A stretch of DNA of 64,000 nucleotides. Origin: Arthrobacter sp. B1805 (GTDB lineage: Bacteria > Actinomycetota > Actinomycetes > Actinomycetales > Micrococcaceae). Below are positions 62,420-64,000 of this stretch, one piece after another (position 1 is the first letter of the stretch; each line of letters opens with the position of its first letter). Position numbers and translations under genes: made by a program. The stretch spans positions 248,001 to 312,000 of the forward strand of contig NZ_PJIQ01000002.1 of NCBI RefSeq assembly GCF_002929745.1, read 5' to 3'. The notes under the pieces were generated by a model that was not told where the DNA came from, ran no database searches, and worked only from the letters and a program-made list of their open reading frames with translations.

Positions 62420-62497
62420 GGAAATGTCCTGCCCGCTCCGATCGAAGTCCCATCGAACGACGAATAGTTCCAGCTGCCCTGTTCTGGTGTGGGCGTC

Positions 62498-63559
62498 CTA
62501 GGGAACGGGAGGGGTGCTCGCTCTGATGGTAAGTTCCGCAGGGTAGATGAAGGGAGGGTGCTGGATTGCGGGATCGTCCAACTTCTGGAGGAGCAACTCT
62601 GCGGCTTTGGCTGCCATGGCGGCTATGGGTTGGGTGATCGTTGTCAGGGGGACAGCGGTGTCCGCGGCGATTGCGTGGTTGTCATAACCGACCAGGGCGA
62701 CACCATCCGGGACCGAGTAGCCCTTGGCGATCAATGCGTTCATGACACCAAGAGCCATGAGGTCCGATGCGGCGAAGATGGCATCGAGGTGTGGAGCGTC
62801 ATCAAGCAGACGCAGGGCGGCTTCCTGCGCACCAGCAGTGGAGAAATCGGCATGAGCTACAGGCCCTTGCTGCAGCCCGGCTTCACGCAACCCTTCCGTC
62901 CAGCCCGCCAGCCGGTCCGTTGCTACGGTCATGTCCGCGGGGCCTGCTATGGTTCCCAGTCGCTTCCGACCGGTGGACGCAAGATGGTGCGCGGCGAGGC
63001 GCCCGCCTTCGTAGTTGTCCGTGTCGACGTACGTCACGTCGATCGATGTGTCCCAGGGCCGTCCGATGAAGACGATGGGAAGCCCGGTTCCCGCAAGGGA
63101 CTTCGCCCAGGAGTCGGCCTTGTGGTGGGAGACCACGATGGCCCCGTCGACGTGCCCGCCGCGCAGGTAGCGCAGCGCTCGGGAGGAGTCGTCGTCGTTC
63201 CTCGACATCAGCAGGACCAGCTGCATGTCGGTCTCGCGGAGAGCCTCCGAGATACCGGTGATGACGATGGCGAAGAAGGGATCCATCATGACGCGGACGT
63301 CGGGCTCCGGAATGACCAGGGCAATCGAGGACGTGCGGCGGGTTACCAGGCTCCGTGCCGCTTGATTCGGGATGTAGCCGAGAGCAGCGACGGCGCGGTC
63401 CACTGCGGCACGAGCCTGCGGGCTGACCTTGTAGCCCCCGTTGATTGCACGCGACGCGGTGGAGCGCGACACCCCAGCAGCGACGGCCAGGTCCTCCAGC
63501 GTGGGGTTGCCTGGTCGTTTTGCCGTGGGGTGACCGGTCCCGAGCGTCTGAGTCTCCAT
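62498..63559 (-). CDS. LacI-family regulator, CelR-like
   Basis: 353 residues from 63559. HTH: PTLEDLAVAAGVSRSTASRA, INGGYKVSPQARAAVDRAV; hinge NQAARSLVTRRT. Effector domain with MDPFFAIVITGISEALRETD, VFIGRPWDTSIDVTYVDTDN and VALVGYDNHAIAADTAVPLT. Similar in layout to CelR repressors that respond to cellobiose; a CelR-type operator lies 174 bases upstream. TATTGT ends about 8 bases before the ATG, so a leaderless transcript is possible. Confidence 0.92.
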   Translation of the reverse strand: METQTLGTGHPTAKRPGNPTLEDLAVAAGVSRSTASRAINGGYKVSPQARAAVDRAVAALGYIPNQAARSLVTRRTSSIALVIPEPDVRVMMDPFFAIVITGISEALRETDMQLVLLMSRNDDDSSRALRYLRGGHVDGAIVVSHHKADSWAKSLAGTGLPIVFIGRPWDTSIDVTYVDTDNYEGGRLAAHHLASTGRKRLGTIAGPADMTVATDRLAGWTEGLREAGLQQGPVAHADFSTAGAQEAALRLLDDAPHLDAIFAASDLMALGVMNALIAKGYSVPDGVALVGYDNHAIAADTAVPLTTITQPIAAMAAKAAELLLQKLDDPAIQHPPFIYPAELTIRASTPPVP

Positions 63560-63732
63560 CAAGTAGACAATACGACACCGATGGCGGGTTCTTCCCTGCA
63601 GTCCGGCGGCGTTCTGGAGGCGGTGCGGTGTGCGTGCCGGAACGCGATCGCCCGCACAAAGCGGCACGTGCCTCAGCGGAATTACCCGACGACAGTGGGT
63701 TGACGATGTGATGCACAGCACACATACTTTCA

Positions 63733-63746
63733 TGGGAGCGCTTCCA
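63733..63746. promoter_or_regulatory. CelR-type operator
   Basis: TGGGAGCGCTTCCA differs by one base from the 14-bp CelR box TGGGAGCGCTCCCA known from Thermobifida cellulase genes. 56 bases before the start of a secreted protein and divergent from the LacI/CelR-like gene. Confidence 0.75.
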
Positions 63747-63801
63747 CAAAGCGTCACTGCAGGTCTCCCAGCATCCTCACTCACTGCCCGAAGGAGCGCA
63801 G

Positions 63802-64000
63802 ATGTTCAAACGTTCGCTAGTGTCCCTGTCCAAGATGGGGGCGATGGTGGCGGCGACATCCTTTGCCGCCATATCACTCTCCGCGACTGCTGCGTCCGCT
63901 GACATAGCAGACGGAACGCAGTTCTATGTAGAACAGCAGAGCCACTACCAGGAAGCACTGCAGCAGTCCGCCAAGCTGCGAGCGTCCGGAGACCACCGGT
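63802..64000 (+). CDS. N-terminus of a secreted protein, possibly a GH6 cellulase (cut by window end)
   Basis: 66 residues visible; AAGGAGCGCAG precedes the ATG. Signal peptide MFKRSLVSLSKMGAMVAATS through ATAASA, then DIADGTQFYVEQQSHYQEAL. The GTQFYV followed by an alpha-helical stretch fits the start of GH6 catalytic domains (xxFYVxPxSxA...), and the CelR box upstream supports a cellulase, but the visible part is too short to prove it. Confidence 0.6.
   Translation, partial: MFKRSLVSLSKMGAMVAATSFAAISLSATAASADIADGTQFYVEQQSHYQEALQQSAKLRASGDHR

Overview
The window is high-GC DNA with GTG/ATG starts, strong GGAGG-type ribosome binding sites, many 4-base ATGA overlaps, and actinobacterial family signatures: DUF3090, the SCO1664 family, an MSMEG_4193-like phosphatase and several FCD-type GntR regulators. 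It looks like a chromosomal segment of a soil actinobacterium of the Micrococcaceae (Arthrobacter-like). No rRNA, tRNA or CRISPR array was seen.

Layout. 1-6744 (minus): a nitrogen-scavenging operon of permease, two DUF1989 proteins and a biotin-dependent urea/guanidine carboxylase cut by the window start. 6889-11087 (plus): a DUF3500 lipoprotein, a TetR regulator and a secreted subtilisin with two FN3 repeats. 11156-14878: a membrane GGDEF-EAL protein flanked by two small related STAS-like proteins. 14990-24831: a plant arabinogalactan-type locus with secreted GH30, intracellular GH42, a sugar ABC importer and a divergent LacI regulator with two near-identical palindromic operators. 24832-30964: a lower-GC accessory island holding a frameshifted relic, a membrane protein with four identical 87-bp repeats, a truncated TniA/Mu-type transposase, a possible 39-residue acidic peptide gene ending in a very strong terminator, a winged-helix protein with a hydrophobic tail, a cytosolic-type 5'-nucleotidase and a frameshifted HAD phosphatase. 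30965-33000: a conserved actinobacterial three-gene cluster. 33073-34307: a TerC-type transporter behind a yybP-ykoY manganese riboswitch.

34357-47438: a GntR regulator divergent from an apparently continuous operon of eleven genes. It encodes an RraA-like aldolase, a 3-hydroxyisobutyrate-dehydrogenase-like enzyme, a sugar-type ABC importer, a class III CoA transferase, an enoyl-CoA hydratase, a lactonase-like amidohydrolase, an FAH-family enzyme, a D-2-hydroxyacid dehydrogenase, a ketoglutarate-semialdehyde-type dehydrogenase and a gamma carbonic anhydrase. I do not recognise this combination; it is the best candidate here for an undescribed catabolic pathway. 47481-49675: an SRPBCC/VOC pair and a secreted GDPD. 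49720-55728: a soluble Cache-domain protein and a GntR regulator divergent from a PotABCD-like importer. 55789-59497: SelO, a FrnE-type DsbA protein, small proteins and a YdjM-like membrane protein. 59868-64000: aldo/keto reductase, a 39-residue ORF, GH1 beta-glucosidase, a LacI/CelR-like repressor, and the start of a secreted protein (possibly a GH6 cellulase) behind a CelR-type operator.

A recurring pattern is that each of the three ABC solute-binding-protein genes is followed by a long GC-rich intercistronic hairpin, which fits selective stabilisation of the binding-protein message.
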